A stretch of DNA of 64,000 nt from Sulfobacillus benefaciens (lineage in GTDB: Bacteria; Bacillota; Sulfobacillia; Sulfobacillales; Sulfobacillaceae): the NCBI GenBank assembly GCA_003023725.1, contig PXYT01000012.1, positions 1 to 64,000 on the forward strand, in the 5' to 3' direction. The notes under the pieces were generated by a model that saw only the letters and a program-made list of their open reading frames with translations, was not told where the DNA came from and searched no databases. Position numbers and translations under genes: made by a program. Shown here one piece after another: positions 26,397-36,706 of the stretch. Numbering within the stretch: position 1 is the first letter of the stretch; every line of letters starts with the position of its first letter.

Positions 26397-26419
26397 CGGT
26401 CATACCCGACCTTCCGGGT

Positions 26420-28243
26420 CTACAGTTTTTGGATCTTTTCCCGTTTACGCAAAGTCTTGTCCAACGTAGCCTTTCGCAACCTGATAGATTTGGGAGTAAT
26501 CTCCACGAGTTCATCCGACTTCACGTATTCCAGGGCCAAATCCAGTGTCAGGGGCCGGGGAGGCGTCAGGCGAACAGCCTCGTCAGCCGTGGAACTCCGC
26601 ATGTTGGTCACATGCTTTTTCTTGCACACATTGAGTTCCAAATCCGTAGGCCGGCTGTTCTCACCCACAACCATGCCCGCATAAACCGCAACACCAGGAC
26701 CCACAAAGAGCGTGCCTCGTTGTTGGGCATTGTCCAGTGCATACGACGTCGTGACGCCATCTTCTATCGCAATAAGGGCACCTCGGGGTGCCTCCTCGAT
26801 AGGCCCGGAATACGGATGATATCCCTCAAATAGATGATTCATAATCCCATAACCCCGAGTCTGGTTGACAAAAGCGCTTCGAAAACCCAGCAAACCCCGG
26901 GCAGGAACTATGAATTCCAACCGTGTCTGACTGGGGCCGGCTTGACCCATATGAGTCATTTCGGCCTTGCGGGGACCCAACAGCTCCATTACCGGTCCCA
27001 CATATTCGTCCGGCACGTCAAGGTAAAGATGTTCAACCGGTTCCACCAGTTCACCCTCTGGCGTTCTGTGCATAATAACTTCCGGTTTGGATACTTCCAT
27101 TTCATAGCCTTCGCGTCGCATTTGCTCCAACAATATTCCCAAGTGCAATTCACCGCGTCCCGAAACCCGGAACACCTCGGCATCCTCCGTGTCCTCTACT
27201 CTGAGAGCCACGTTGCGTTCTTGTTCCCGCAATAGCCTCTCCCGCAAGTGCCGGGACGTAACGTATTGTCCCTCCTGGCCGGAAAACGGACTGGTATTGA
27301 CACCAATCAAAATCGTCAAGGTCGGTTCGTCCACAACAATGGGAGGCAAGGGCGCCGGATTGTCGGCATCGGTGATGGTCTCGCCAATAGTCACGTCAGG
27401 CACTCCCGCCAGCGTCACAATATCCCCCACCGTCGCATTCTCCAACTCTACGCGTTTCAACCCGATCCGTCCAAAAATCTTGCTGAGCCTGGCCCGTCTC
27501 ACGTCTCCACCGTGATTCACAATCCCTACCGTCTGGTTTACCGCGACGCGTCCTTGAGTTATCCGGCCAATGACCATCCGACCCAAATACTCATCATGCT
27601 CAAGGGTCGTGGCTAGAATTTGCAGGGGCTTTTCCTCGTCTCCTACAGGAAAAGGAATTTCTTCTAAAATCGTGCGGAACAACGGACCTAAATTTCCGTT
27701 TTCGGGCAAAATGGATTCATGAGATGCCACGCCCTGTTTCGCCGAAGCATAGAGAACCGGAAATTCCAGCTGATCATCCGAAGCTTCCAAATCAATAAAG
27801 AGTTCCAGTACCTGATCCACGACTTCGTGAGGCCTGGCACCCTCTCTGTCCATCTTGTTCAGAACCACAATAGGTTTGATTCCGGCACTCAACGCCTTAT
27901 GCAAAACATATCGCGTCTGCGGCATCGGTCCTTCATTGGCATCCACTACCAACAACGCCCCGTCAACCATGCTCAAAATCCGCTCCACCTCGCCGCCGAA
28001 GTCGGCATGTCCCGGAGTGTCAACAATATTAATCGTTGTGCCGTTATAATGAATAGCGGTTGTTTTAGACAAAATTGTGATGCCACGTTCCCGTTCCAAA
28101 TCATTGGAATCCAGAACCCTGTCCGCCATTTGGGATGGGTCCCGAAAAATCCCGCTTTGCCGCAACATGGCATCGACCAAAGTCGTTTTACCATGATCAA
28201 CGTGAGCAATAATCGCTATATTACGTATATCGCGCCGTTCCAA
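26420..28243 (-). CDS. typA: Translational GTPase TypA/BipA
   Basis: 607 residues from TTG 28243, chosen because AGGAGG lies 9 nt upstream and the product then starts [19 protein letters not shown], as in the family. G1 is [10 protein letters not shown]3 DTPGHADF and G4 NKMD. The C-terminal TypA domain carries [18 protein letters not shown]. It binds ribosomes and helps subunit assembly or stress adaptation. Same strand as murD, 34 bp after its stop. Confidence 0.95.
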   Translation of the reverse strand: MERRDIRNIAIIAHVDHGKTTLVDAMLRQSGIFRDPSQMADRVLDSNDLERERGITILSKTTAIHYNGTTINIVDTPGHADFGGEVERILSMVDGALLVVDANEGPMPQTRYVLHKALSAGIKPIVVLNKMDREGARPHEVVDQVLELFIDLEASDDQLEFPVLYASAKQGVASHESILPENGNLGPLFRTILEEIPFPVGDEEKPLQILATTLEHDEYLGRMVIGRITQGRVAVNQTVGIVNHGGDVRRARLSKIFGRIGLKRVELENATVGDIVTLAGVPDVTIGETITDADNPAPLPPIVVDEPTLTILIGVNTSPFSGQEGQYVTSRHLRERLLREQERNVALRVEDTEDAEVFRVSGRGELHLGILLEQMRREGYEMEVSKPEVIMHRTPEGELVEPVEHLYLDVPDEYVGPVMELLGPRKAEMTHMGQAGPSQTRLEFIVPARGLLGFRSAFVNQTRGYGIMNHLFEGYHPYSGPIEEAPRGALIAIEDGVTTSYALDNAQQRGTLFVGPGVAVYAGMVVGENSRPTDLELNVCKKKHVTNMRSSTADEAVRLTPPRPLTLDLALEYVKSDELVEITPKSIRLRKATLDKTLRKREKIQKL

Positions 28244-28277
28244 GTTCAAAGCCCTCCTGAATGATACTCCCGATCTC

Positions 28278-29642
28278 TCAAAAACTCTCCACAATCTCGC
28301 GAAACCTTTCACCACGCTCTTCAAAATTCCTGAACATATCGTAACTTGCTGCGGCGGGAGACAACAACACCGTGTCCCCGGGTTTCGCTGCTCGCCTGGC
28401 CATATGCACAGCATCCTCAAATGTGTCGGCATACTCGATCGGCATGGTGGTATAGCGTGCTATGGCGTGGGCCAATTTATCCTGAACCTGCCCTAAAACC
28501 ACAACGTGATGAACCAAACTCCGAGCAATAGCCTGGCCCAACTCAGCATAATCCAAGTGTTTGTCGTATCCGCCGGCCAGTAAGACAATGGGACCCTCAA
28601 TGGCCCGCAATGCAGCCATTGTCCGATCAGGGGCTGTGGCAATGGAGTCATTAATATATAAAATGTTATCATGAATGCGCACTTTTTCCAAACGGTGGGC
28701 TACGCCGCGAAAACGGGACACAACCTCTTCCATCGCGCTCATTCGGCCCTGCATCATACCCACTATCGCTGTGGCCGCCAACACATTTAAAACGTTGTGA
28801 GAGCCGGGAATCTGGATAACCGATACGGGAAAGCAGCTCATAATCTGATGAGAAAAGTCCCGATACATCACCTTTCCGTCCGCAACAAAACTCCCGGGCT
28901 GACCATGGTCTTGCAAGGAGAAATATAGTATGCGCCCCGGGGGTCTGGCTTCCATGTGGTACAGCACCGTGGGCGGATAGGGAAAAACCACCCAGTCTCC
29001 GGGATTTTGGTAGCGGAAGATGTTCGATTTAGCCCTGGCATAAGCTTGCATGGTGCCGTGAATGTCCAAATGATTAGGAGCGAGATTCAAAACTGCTGCT
29101 CCATGGGGACTGTGTGCCACCAATTCCAACTGAAAACTGGATAATTCCATTACAACCCAGCTGGTAGGCGTGATGTTTGGCCAGTCCTCCCACAACGAGT
29201 GTCCAATGTTTCCACCGGTAAACACCGCTTTCTCACCGCTTGCACTTAACGCTTGGGACACGAGGGTGGTCGTTGTTGTTTTCCCGGCGGACCCGGTAAT
29301 CCCGATGATGGGAGCCGGGCACTCTTGAAAAAAAACATCGGTTTCACAGGTTATTGCAGCTCCCTGTTTACGCATTCGTTCAATCTCGGGAAGATTTTTT
29401 ACCATACCGGGGGTTAAGTAAACCGTGGCAAGATCCGGGACCTTCGACAGATCATTCAAATAGCTGTCGCCACCCAAGACCTTCACATCCGTCAATCCCA
29501 TTTCCCACAATACATGATGCAAATCAGACGTTTCTCGTTTATCGGCGACAATCACCTCCATGCCGCGCTTATAGAGAAAAGGAACCAGGGGCCTGTTATT
29601 GACCCCTAGCCCCACAACGGCTACTTTGGGTTTTCCTGTCAC
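28278..29642 (-). CDS. murD: UDP-N-acetylmuramoyl-L-alanine--D-glutamate ligase
   Basis: 454 residues. The start is GTG 29642 in a GTGA overlap with the aminotransferase stop; TTGGAG lies 8 nt before it. N-terminal Rossmann VVGLGVNN, Mur ligase P-loop GITGSAGKTTTTT, middle-domain NLAPNHLDIHG and C-terminal LLSPAAASYDMF identify MurD. It adds D-glutamate to the peptidoglycan precursor in the cytoplasm. It is away from the main dcw cluster at the right end of the window. Confidence 0.95.
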   Translation of the reverse strand: MTGKPKVAVVGLGVNNRPLVPFLYKRGMEVIVADKRETSDLHHVLWEMGLTDVKVLGGDSYLNDLSKVPDLATVYLTPGMVKNLPEIERMRKQGAAITCETDVFFQECPAPIIGITGSAGKTTTTTLVSQALSASGEKAVFTGGNIGHSLWEDWPNITPTSWVVMELSSFQLELVAHSPHGAAVLNLAPNHLDIHGTMQAYARAKSNIFRYQNPGDWVVFPYPPTVLYHMEARPPGRILYFSLQDHGQPGSFVADGKVMYRDFSHQIMSCFPVSVIQIPGSHNVLNVLAATAIVGMMQGRMSAMEEVVSRFRGVAHRLEKVRIHDNILYINDSIATAPDRTMAALRAIEGPIVLLAGGYDKHLDYAELGQAIARSLVHHVVVLGQVQDKLAHAIARYTTMPIEYADTFEDAVHMARRAAKPGDTVLLSPAAASYDMFRNFEERGERFREIVESF

Positions 29643-30841
29643 TGCGCCGTCTCCAAGAGGTTTTGCATGCGGTCCAGACCGGTTTCTATCCTTTCCATGG
29701 AAGTTGCATAGGACATACGGAAATAGTCGGGCATGCCAAAACCAGAACCGGGTACCACTGCCACGTTTGCCAGTTCAAGCCACGCCAAAGCCAGATCGTC
29801 CGCATTCCGAATTAAGCGCCCGCCAACCTGTCGGTTTTTCCATGCAGCCATATTCACCCACACGTAAAACGCCCCTTGGGGATTGGCCGCGTCAAGGCCA
29901 GCCGTTTGATTGATGCGTCCGACAATGTACCGTCGGCGCCGGTCAAACTCGCGGCGCATCACATCGACTTCCTCTTGAGGTCCCATAAGAGCCTCCAAAG
30001 CCGCATACTGCGAAATAGTGGAAGGATTGGACGTAGATTGGGACTGCAAACTGGTCATGGCTTTAATAATATGCCGGGGGCCCGCAGCATATCCTATACG
30101 CCATCCTGTCATCGCATACGATTTTGACACACCATTGATAAGAACGGTTCGTTCCCGCATTCCCGGCAAGGCGGCCATCGACGTGTGTACTGTGTCGTCA
30201 TAAACCAATCGGTTATAAATTTCGTCGGAAATAACCCAGAGATCCTTTTCGGTAGCCAAGCGTGCAATCTGCTCCAGAATTGAGGGCCGAATCACGACGC
30301 CGCTCGGGTTGCTGGGGGAATTCAGAAGTAGTCCTCTAGACTCGGCGGTCATGACTTTCGTGATGTCATCAGGGCGCGGTTCCCCTTCGTGCTGTGGATC
30401 CGGCATCACATACTGCACGACCCCCCCGGCCAGAGTAATTTGTTCCGGGTACGTGACCCAGTAAGGCACAGGCAAGAGCACGCCGTCTCCCGGGTTAACG
30501 AGGGTCATAACCGCATTATACAGAGAATGTTTCGCGCCGACCGACACCAGAATTTCATCGGGCTCGTACTCCACTCCGGTATCCAAACGAATTCGTTCCC
30601 GGATAGCCGCTTTCAGCGCATCAATGCCTCCTACCGCCGTGTAGCGGGTATGCCCGTGATTAATGGCATTTATCGCTGCCTGGCGGATGTTTTCCGGTGT
30701 GTCGAAGTCAGGCTCTCCAGCACCGAAATTCACTACATCCTTTCCCTGCGCAATGAGGGATTTGGCTTTGGAGTCAATAGCCATAGTCGGTGACGGATGT
30801 AATTGTTGCACTCTGTCAGCGAGGGGCAATGTCTTTAGCAT
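29639..30841 (-). CDS. aspC: Class I aspartate aminotransferase
   Basis: 400 residues with AAGGAGG upstream. Fold-type I motifs: NSPSNPSG, DEIYNRLVYDD and the Schiff-base lysine in SKSYAMTGWRIGYAAGP, the 1-gamma subgroup common in Gram-positives. It transfers amino groups between aspartate or glutamate and 2-oxo acids. Same strand as murD with a 4-bp overlap. Confidence 0.93.
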   Translation of the reverse strand: MLKTLPLADRVQQLHPSPTMAIDSKAKSLIAQGKDVVNFGAGEPDFDTPENIRQAAINAINHGHTRYTAVGGIDALKAAIRERIRLDTGVEYEPDEILVSVGAKHSLYNAVMTLVNPGDGVLLPVPYWVTYPEQITLAGGVVQYVMPDPQHEGEPRPDDITKVMTAESRGLLLNSPSNPSGVVIRPSILEQIARLATEKDLWVISDEIYNRLVYDDTVHTSMAALPGMRERTVLINGVSKSYAMTGWRIGYAAGPRHIIKAMTSLQSQSTSNPSTISQYAALEALMGPQEEVDVMRREFDRRRRYIVGRINQTAGLDAANPQGAFYVWVNMAAWKNRQVGGRLIRNADDLALAWLELANVAVVPGSGFGMPDYFRMSYATSMERIETGLDRMQNLLETAQ

Positions 30842-30865
30842 AATCCGGCCTCCTTGAAAATGTTT

Positions 30866-31603
30866 TCAACTGTTATCGGTTCGATCGAACAAATCATCAA
30901 CCCACAAACGTTCCAAAAGCAAACTCAGTTCCTTCAGGACAAGTTCAACGATTTTCTCGCCCTTCTCCCGCGTACCCAGTCTTCCGTCTCCTGTCGTCGC
31001 GTGACGCAAGCTTTTGTTTTGAATACCTGGCCCCTTAATGCGGTACCGAGGCCGAAAGGGATTGAAGGATGCGTCCTCCATGTGAACCCACTGTGGAGCC
31101 ACCTGCAGCATCACCGACGTTTCGTCTTCCCCGGCATGCCCCTGTCCCTGAGTAATGGTAAGAATTTGCTTGCTGAAATCCAGCCACCAGTTTACCAGCA
31201 CCACCCGCATTTGTTCCTGGGCTATTCGGTCCATAGCCGCTTGTAATGCCCCAATATTGCCCCCATGGCCATTTAACAAAATCAGGTTTTTGACACCCCA
31301 CTGAGCGACGCCCTGACCAATTTCCGCAACGTATTGCTGCAGCACGGAAGCCGAGACCGAAAGACTCCCCGGCCAGGCGCTCAGGTCAGGAGTGTATCCA
31401 TAGGGCACGGCAGGAAGAATTAAAACCCGATCATGGTAAACTTTTTCGAGTTGTGCGGCAAAGTATCCGGGAGCCATATTGTCAGTCCCCAATGGGCAAT
31501 GTTGACCGTGGGCTTCAATGCTGCCAACAGGGAGAATGGCGGTATCACAATGGCCGACAACTTCTTCCAGGAAATTCTTCGTTGTGATTTGGTCCCAATA
31601 CAT
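30866..31603 (-). CDS. Creatininase-family amidohydrolase
   Basis: 245 residues with the family metal motifs ILPVGSIEAHGQHCPLGTD (22-40), LLNGHGGN and HAGEDETS. Members hydrolyse creatinine or cyclic amides, and some act in riboflavin/F420 or mycofactocin pathways. Which one cannot be told. The Shine-Dalgarno site is weak. It is 24 bp upstream of aspC on the same strand. Confidence 0.85.
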   Translation of the reverse strand: MYWDQITTKNFLEEVVGHCDTAILPVGSIEAHGQHCPLGTDNMAPGYFAAQLEKVYHDRVLILPAVPYGYTPDLSAWPGSLSVSASVLQQYVAEIGQGVAQWGVKNLILLNGHGGNIGALQAAMDRIAQEQMRVVLVNWWLDFSKQILTITQGQGHAGEDETSVMLQVAPQWVHMEDASFNPFRPRYRIKGPGIQNKSLRHATTGDGRLGTREKGEKIVELVLKELSLLLERLWVDDLFDRTDNS

Positions 31604-31929
31604 ATGATGCGCTCATCTTTCTTTGGACGGACGTATGGAACAGCGAGTTCCGTTCCCTTTAGATAAAACCGCTTGCTGGTGCGCCCCTTCTTTGCAGACA
31701 ATCCTCCTTCCCCTCGCCTGCACATCATTTAGGTCGGGCCCTTTGACTCTAAAGCCGCCCTTGGCATGAACTACTGGCGGGGTAACGGGAGTCATGATCT
31801 TTTTTCAGTTTACCAGGTGCTGCCGCCAAGTGCCACATTTCACATTCAGGACGTCGACATGGATCTGCTGCTCCGACGCCATCCGCCATGAAAAATGCAG
31901 CCCATCCCGAGACGTTCCCTGTTCCCCTG
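31604..31929. other. Intergenic stretch with no supported gene
   Basis: About 325 bp between the CaCA exchanger and the creatininase gene. Two short minus-strand frames exist. One around 31749-31880 encodes a Cys-containing peptide (DPCRRPECEMWHLAAAPGK) and is the more protein-like. The other (31613-31795) is not. Neither has a well-placed ribosome-binding site. No terminator or riboswitch recognised. Confidence 0.3.
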
Positions 31930-32928
31930 TTAAGAATTGAACAAACTGGCCACAATAGCAATATAGGCCAAATAAAATAATCCGGTCGTCAACAATTCAC
32001 CAACATGAAGACGGTGGGATCGGCTTTTGGTCCATATCCAGAGTGCTGCCAGCCACGTCAAAGCCCCCGTGGCAATTTCCAATGGAGTCAATGCCCATGG
32101 TGTAAATGCGATTCCCAACGCCGGTACGATACTCGACTGAAAAGCCATAGCGCCGGTGACATTGCCGACCGCCAGAGTGTCCTTCCCCCTACGAATCCAT
32201 ATCACACTATTCAAAACCTCCGGCAATTCGGTGGCAACCGGAGTCACAATTACCGACAGAATAAAAGGAGAAATCGGAAAAACTTTCGTAATCATATCAA
32301 GAGCGTTGACAAAAAAGTGTGCCCCCAAAATCAGTCCGATTAAAGCCAATGACACCTGCACAACGGCCATCCACGCCGTTCGCCTAAGTCTAGACGACAA
32401 ACGGAGCGGCTGGGAGGGCAAAGCCTGTTCCCCTCCTGATTCGGTTTTATGACCCTTGACCAGTTGCCAAGCGTGCCACACATAGAAAATCAGCAACGCG
32501 GCAACGACGACGGGATGAATAACGTGTGGAAGAAAGGTCGTAAGGATCGCCAGCCCGAAAGCTACAAGAAAGAATCCCAAATCTTTGGTGATGGCACCCA
32601 CAGCCGGCACATTGAGGGTGTGGGTGGATCGTTTCCCGGCGCCTAAGCCCAAACCAATCACTGAAAACCCAATAGTTGCCAACATTAAAGGAGCTCCCAA
32701 AATGGCTCCCAATCCAATAGCCGTTTGGCCGGGTTCGGGGCTGAAGATAATGGCCATAACGGGAACCAGCGTTTCAGGCAAAGCAGTGCCTAGAGCCGCC
32801 AGCAATGATCCTACCGCGCCCTCTTCTAAATGGAGATAATATCCAACCCATTCTACACCATTGGTGAAATAGTCTGCCGACAGCACAATCAGCACCATTC
32901 CACTGGCGGTGAGCAGTAACAAAGGCAT
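31930..32928 (-). CDS. Calcium/sodium:proton antiporter, CaCA superfamily
   Basis: 332 residues, about ten membrane helices in two homologous halves. The alpha-1 repeat reads GSLLAALGTALPET and the alpha-2 repeat TPVATELPEVLNS, then GNVTGAMAFQSSIVPALG. These hold the acidic ion-binding residues. A hydrophilic loop (about 160-180) joins the halves. Ca2+ or another cation is exchanged for Na+/H+; the ion is not certain. It has GGGAG 9 nt before ATG and follows trmL by 30 bp. Confidence 0.88.
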   Translation of the reverse strand: MPLLLLTASGMVLIVLSADYFTNGVEWVGYYLHLEEGAVGSLLAALGTALPETLVPVMAIIFSPEPGQTAIGLGAILGAPLMLATIGFSVIGLGLGAGKRSTHTLNVPAVGAITKDLGFFLVAFGLAILTTFLPHVIHPVVVAALLIFYVWHAWQLVKGHKTESGGEQALPSQPLRLSSRLRRTAWMAVVQVSLALIGLILGAHFFVNALDMITKVFPISPFILSVIVTPVATELPEVLNSVIWIRRGKDTLAVGNVTGAMAFQSSIVPALGIAFTPWALTPLEIATGALTWLAALWIWTKSRSHRLHVGELLTTGLFYLAYIAIVASLFNS

Positions 32929-32958
32929 ATTAATGAACTCCCGCTCCGCTTTACGCCG

Positions 32959-33426
32959 TCAGGACAGTTCCATCGGCATAAAGCTTTGTTGGCGCATTGC
33001 CTCATAAACGACAATTGCCACAGCGTTAGACAAATTTAACGATCGCACATGCCGATTCATGGGAATAACATAGGTGGATTGAGGATACTTCTCCAATAAA
33101 TCCCCGGGAAGACCCGTCGACTCCTTCCCGAACACCAGGACCGAATCCGGATCATAACGGGCTTCAGTGTAAAAGCGGGAGCTGTGTGACGTAAAATAAT
33201 ACCATTTATCAGGATTCCCCAACCACTCGACAACAGCGTGCCAGTCCGGATGAATCCTGACTGGCACGAATTCCCAGTAGTCAATCCCTGCACGCCTTAG
33301 GTAGCGATCACTCACGGAGAATCCCAAGGGTTCCACCAGGTGCAAACAACTATTGGTGGCTGCACAGGTTCGGGCAATGTTACCTGTATTGGGTGGAATT
33401 TCCGGCTCAACCAATACCACGTGCAT
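32959..33426 (-). CDS. trmL: tRNA (cytidine(34)-2'-O)-methyltransferase
   Basis: 155 residues from ATG 33426 behind GAGGAGGG. The SPOUT-fold signatures VEPEIPPNTGNIAR at the N-terminus, LVFGKESTGLP and the C-terminal knot NLSNAVAIVVYEA identify TrmL/CspR. It methylates the wobble nucleotide of tRNA-Leu species using SAM. Confidence 0.93.
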   Translation of the reverse strand: MHVVLVEPEIPPNTGNIARTCAATNSCLHLVEPLGFSVSDRYLRRAGIDYWEFVPVRIHPDWHAVVEWLGNPDKWYYFTSHSSRFYTEARYDPDSVLVFGKESTGLPGDLLEKYPQSTYVIPMNRHVRSLNLSNAVAIVVYEAMRQQSFMPMELS

Positions 33427-33495
33427 CCCCCACCCTCCTCGGTTCAAAATCAAGCATGAATATTCAACGTGCTCACAACAATGTGTGGAGTTGAG

Positions 33496-33639
33496 CTATT
33501 GCGATTCAATTTGCCGAAAATCGATATATAGTTCGGCCAAACGCCCTAGGAGCTCACCTTGTCCCAACTCCCGCAAAACCTCTGCCAGGTCTAGAAAATA
33601 CCCGCGCGCCTCATCGGTTAAGAGTTCTCTGTTCTGCAT
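33496..33639 (-). CDS. Small 47-residue helical protein
   Basis: ATG 33639 follows GGGAGG at ideal spacing, and the frame ends at TAG 33496. The product is acidic and leucine-rich (LLTDEARGYFLDLAEVLREL), predicted as two amphipathic helices. It sits between dat and trmL on the same strand, with 38- and 69-bp gaps. No family recognised. Confidence 0.65.
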   Translation of the reverse strand: MQNRELLTDEARGYFLDLAEVLRELGQGELLGRLAELYIDFRQIESQ

Positions 33640-33677
33640 GATTTCGCCTCCCTAGGCAGTTTCCCCCAGCGGCGCGT

Positions 33678-34517
33678 TTATGATACGGAATTCGCTTTTT
33701 GTCTCAGTTCTCGCAACAAGAAGACGGCCATAGGTCCAGCCTCCTTGCCGATCATATGCCCATCCACCCGAGTTACGGGTAGGACTTCCGTCGTAGTGCC
33801 AGTCAGAAAAACTTCATCGGCCGCGTACATATCTTCTACAGAGAATGGTTCAAGGAGAGTGGGAATTCCTTGATCCCGCGCTATCTCCAAAACCACTTCC
33901 CGCGTTATTCCCGGCAAAATGTAATTCGTAACCGGAGCCGTTTGCAATACTCCTTGACGCACGATAAGAATATTTGCGCTGGTGGCTTCCGTTACCATAC
34001 CATCTCGCACAAATACGGCATCAAACACTCCCATTTTATGCGCTTTTTCCTTGGCCAGTACATTTGGCAATAACCCAATAGTCTTAATCCAGACTTTCGC
34101 CCAGCGATCGTCCGGAACCGTTATCACGCTAACACCATCGCCAATCATTCGGTCCGAAAACGATTGATGCGGCCGGATCCACATCAAAATGGTCGGCGGA
34201 ACGTCGCGAGACGGGAAGGAATGAGTTCTGGGCTGAACTCCCCGCGTAATCTCCAGATACAAAACGCCTTCCTCGCCGTTAAACTGCTCCAAAAGCGCTT
34301 CAGCTCCCTTGGTTAAGGCAGTTCTATCAATGTCCGGAAGGTCAATACCCGTAATCGAGCGTCGAAGGCGTGCCATATGCCGATCCCATTCGAAGAAATG
34401 CCGGGCATAAATGTGAATCACTTCGTAAACTCCGTCAGCAAAGAGAAAACCGCGATCATCAAAACTGATATGCGCATCTTGCTCATCAATGAGTTCACCA
34501 TTCAAATAAACCATCAT
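33678..34517 (-). CDS. dat: D-amino-acid transaminase
   Basis: 279 residues, fold-type IV PLP enzyme. DDRGFLFADGVYEVI at about 20-34 and LYLEITRGVQPRTHSFP are typical of D-alanine transaminases. The PLP lysine is expected near KTIGLLPNVLAKEKA. It makes D-glutamate from D-alanine and 2-oxoglutarate for the cell wall. Branched-chain aminotransferase is an alternative but less likely from the HSFP motif. Confidence 0.88.
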   Translation of the reverse strand: MMVYLNGELIDEQDAHISFDDRGFLFADGVYEVIHIYARHFFEWDRHMARLRRSITGIDLPDIDRTALTKGAEALLEQFNGEEGVLYLEITRGVQPRTHSFPSRDVPPTILMWIRPHQSFSDRMIGDGVSVITVPDDRWAKVWIKTIGLLPNVLAKEKAHKMGVFDAVFVRDGMVTEATSANILIVRQGVLQTAPVTNYILPGITREVVLEIARDQGIPTLLEPFSVEDMYAADEVFLTGTTTEVLPVTRVDGHMIGKEAGPMAVFLLRELRQKANSVS

Positions 34518-34631
34518 AATAAAAGAATTCTCCCTTCCTCCGCCCTCTGGCCTGGGCTAAAACCACGCACGCCCCAGATGACCGCATTTCCATCACCCAT
34601 TCGGGATCTCAGAAATTCTGCTCTAGGGCGC

Positions 34632-36359
34632 TCAGATTTTCACCCGTCCTTTATAAATTACGCCACGCACCGGATCAATGGTGACAATTTGATTATTATG
34701 TAATCGCTCTATAGCCCCCTCTACCCCCACTATTGCCGGGATGCCCAAGGTTACCGCAGCCACCGCCACGTCGGAGGTTCTGCCGCTGCGTTCCGCGATA
34801 ATGGCTTTAGCGCGGGAAAAAAACTCCTTAGCGTCACTATCATAATCCCTGACGACCGCTACATAGGGATCGTTAGGCAATGACTCGGCATCTTGGGGCT
34901 GAAAACATATTACCCCGGTAACGGGTTCCCCGTAACCCAGCCCGGTTCCCACCAAAACCGGGCTGGATATAGTTTCCACCCGAACCATATTCGTAGTTCC
35001 GGGAATCCCGGCCGGGACCCCCGCGGTCAAGACAACTAGATCCCCATCGGCGACGTGCCCATATTCGACAGCTGCTTCGATGGCTTTGTTAACCATGTCA
35101 TCCGAGTGTTCGGTATCATCAGAGATAATTGGGAACACTCCCCACGTCAGTTTCAGACGGCGCATCACGCGTTCTTGGGTGGAAATAGCAATAATCGGCA
35201 CACTAGGACGGGAACGGCTCACCATTCGTGCCGTGTAGCCCGTGGCAGTGGCAGTGAGGATAGCCCGAGCTCCCAAACTTTCCGCCATTTCTGCCGACGC
35301 CCGGCTCACCGCATCCCCTACTCGCAAAACCGAAAAGGTTCGAGGCGTCAAAAACCCACGGCGGTTGTCAGCGTCCTCCGCGATTTTTGCCATCATTTGC
35401 ACGGATTCCACCGGATATTGACCCGATGCCGTTTCAGCCGACAGCATTACGCTATCCGACCCGTCCCAAATCGCATGGGCAACATCCGAAACCTCTGCGC
35501 GTGTAGGGCGGGGCGCGTGGGTCATGGACTCCAGCATCTGCGTTGCGGTGACAACCGGAATGCCCAGCTCGTTGGCCTGGCCGATGATGTCCTTTTGCAA
35601 CCACGGAACACGTTCCGGGGGAAGCTCCACGCCAAGGTCCCCTCGTGCCACCATCACCCCGTCAGATACTGCGAGAATTTCAGCCAGATTCTCAACCCCC
35701 GCACGATTCTCAATTTTGCTGATAATAAAAGCATCGGAGTGATTGAGTTCAAAAAACTTTCGGATCTCCACGACATCTTCTGCCGAGCGAACAAAAGAGG
35801 CCGCAACAAAGTCCATGCCTTCCGCAATGCCCATCGACAAAGACGTCCGATCGGTGTCCGTCAAAATATCGAGAGGCCATGTCACCGTTGGTGAACTGAT
35901 TTTTTTGCGATTTTTCAGAATTCCTCCGACAACCGTTTCCGTGATCAATTCATCGGCACGTTGTTCAACACAGCGCAGGACAATGTTGCCGTCATCCACC
36001 CACAACAGATGTCCGGGCTCTATCATGGAAAATATGCCATCCCAACTCACGCCCCCCTGATGGCTGCTTCCGTCCGGGTGAGTGGTCAAAACAAATTGAT
36101 CGCCCGGATTCAGTCTTAGCGGCTGGCTTAAGTGCGTGAGACGGACTTCGGGTCCGCAGGTATCCAACATAATGCCAATTTCAGTTCCGACCTCACGCGA
36201 AATTTCACGAAGCCGTCGAAACCGTTCCCGATGGGTATCGAGATCACCATGGGACAGGTTCAAGCGCGCCACATCCATTCCTGCCCGAATCATCTCCGCT
36301 AAAATCTTTGGATCATCACAGGCCGGGCCGATGGTGGCCACAATTTTTGTGCGTCTCAC
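34632..36359 (-). CDS. pyk: Pyruvate kinase with C-terminal phosphohistidine-type domain
   Basis: 575 residues from GTG 36359: AAGGAG lies 7 nt upstream and the product then starts MRRTKIVATIGPA. The active-site motif is ISKIENRAGV; MVARGDLGVELP and ATQMLESMTHAPRPTRAEVSDVA are conserved. The last 100 residues match the PEP-utilising mobile domain that extends many Bacillus-type enzymes (AVAAVTLGIPAIVGVEGA). It converts PEP and ADP to pyruvate and ATP. Confidence 0.95.
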   Translation of the reverse strand: MRRTKIVATIGPACDDPKILAEMIRAGMDVARLNLSHGDLDTHRERFRRLREISREVGTEIGIMLDTCGPEVRLTHLSQPLRLNPGDQFVLTTHPDGSSHQGGVSWDGIFSMIEPGHLLWVDDGNIVLRCVEQRADELITETVVGGILKNRKKISSPTVTWPLDILTDTDRTSLSMGIAEGMDFVAASFVRSAEDVVEIRKFFELNHSDAFIISKIENRAGVENLAEILAVSDGVMVARGDLGVELPPERVPWLQKDIIGQANELGIPVVTATQMLESMTHAPRPTRAEVSDVAHAIWDGSDSVMLSAETASGQYPVESVQMMAKIAEDADNRRGFLTPRTFSVLRVGDAVSRASAEMAESLGARAILTATATGYTARMVSRSRPSVPIIAISTQERVMRRLKLTWGVFPIISDDTEHSDDMVNKAIEAAVEYGHVADGDLVVLTAGVPAGIPGTTNMVRVETISSPVLVGTGLGYGEPVTGVICFQPQDAESLPNDPYVAVVRDYDSDAKEFFSRAKAIIAERSGRTSDVAVAAVTLGIPAIVGVEGAIERLHNNQIVTIDPVRGVIYKGRVKI

Positions 36360-36379
36360 ATAGGTACTCCTTTTCATCG

Positions 36380-36583
36380 TTATCGTAATCGACCAAGATG
36401 TTCTGCAATGATTTCCGTTGCCTCTTCTGCTTCGCCTTCAGGAACCTGGATTTCAATACTGCCATGATCGTTAGCGTCCAGTTCAACCGTCTTTAGGTGG
36501 ACTAAGACCCCTTCATTTTGCAATATGCCGAAAATGCGTTCGGCGATGGTCTTAGTCGGAGCAATATATACGACAGTCCACAT
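36380..36583 (-). CDS. Small 67-residue protein, DUF2007-like
   Basis: ATG 36583 with GGAGG 8 nt upstream. A ferredoxin-like fold is suggested by the strand pattern TVVYIAPTKTIAERIFGIL and the EIQVPEGEAEEATEII tail, similar to small putative signal-transducing proteins often found before pfk/pyk genes. It ends 20 bp before pyk and is presumably co-transcribed. Function unknown. Confidence 0.7.
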   Translation of the reverse strand: MWTVVYIAPTKTIAERIFGILQNEGVLVHLKTVELDANDHGSIEIQVPEGEAEEATEIIAEHLGRLR

Positions 36584-36706
36584 CCCTGTACCCTCCCGGC
36601 ACCTTGTTTGGTCAATATAGGTTAAGCATACAATGGACAGCCTGCCTTAACAACTAGCCTAGAAATTTAAGGAAAAAGCCCAAGGCACCGAAATCTCGGG
36701 TTCACT

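Noticed and set aside
31420-31795. Minus-strand frames upstream of and inside the creatininase gene
   Set aside because: One largely overlaps creatininase in another frame, and the other lacks a ribosome site; neither reads as a known family.
35055-35894. 279-codon plus-strand frame
   Set aside because: Antisense shadow of pyruvate kinase.
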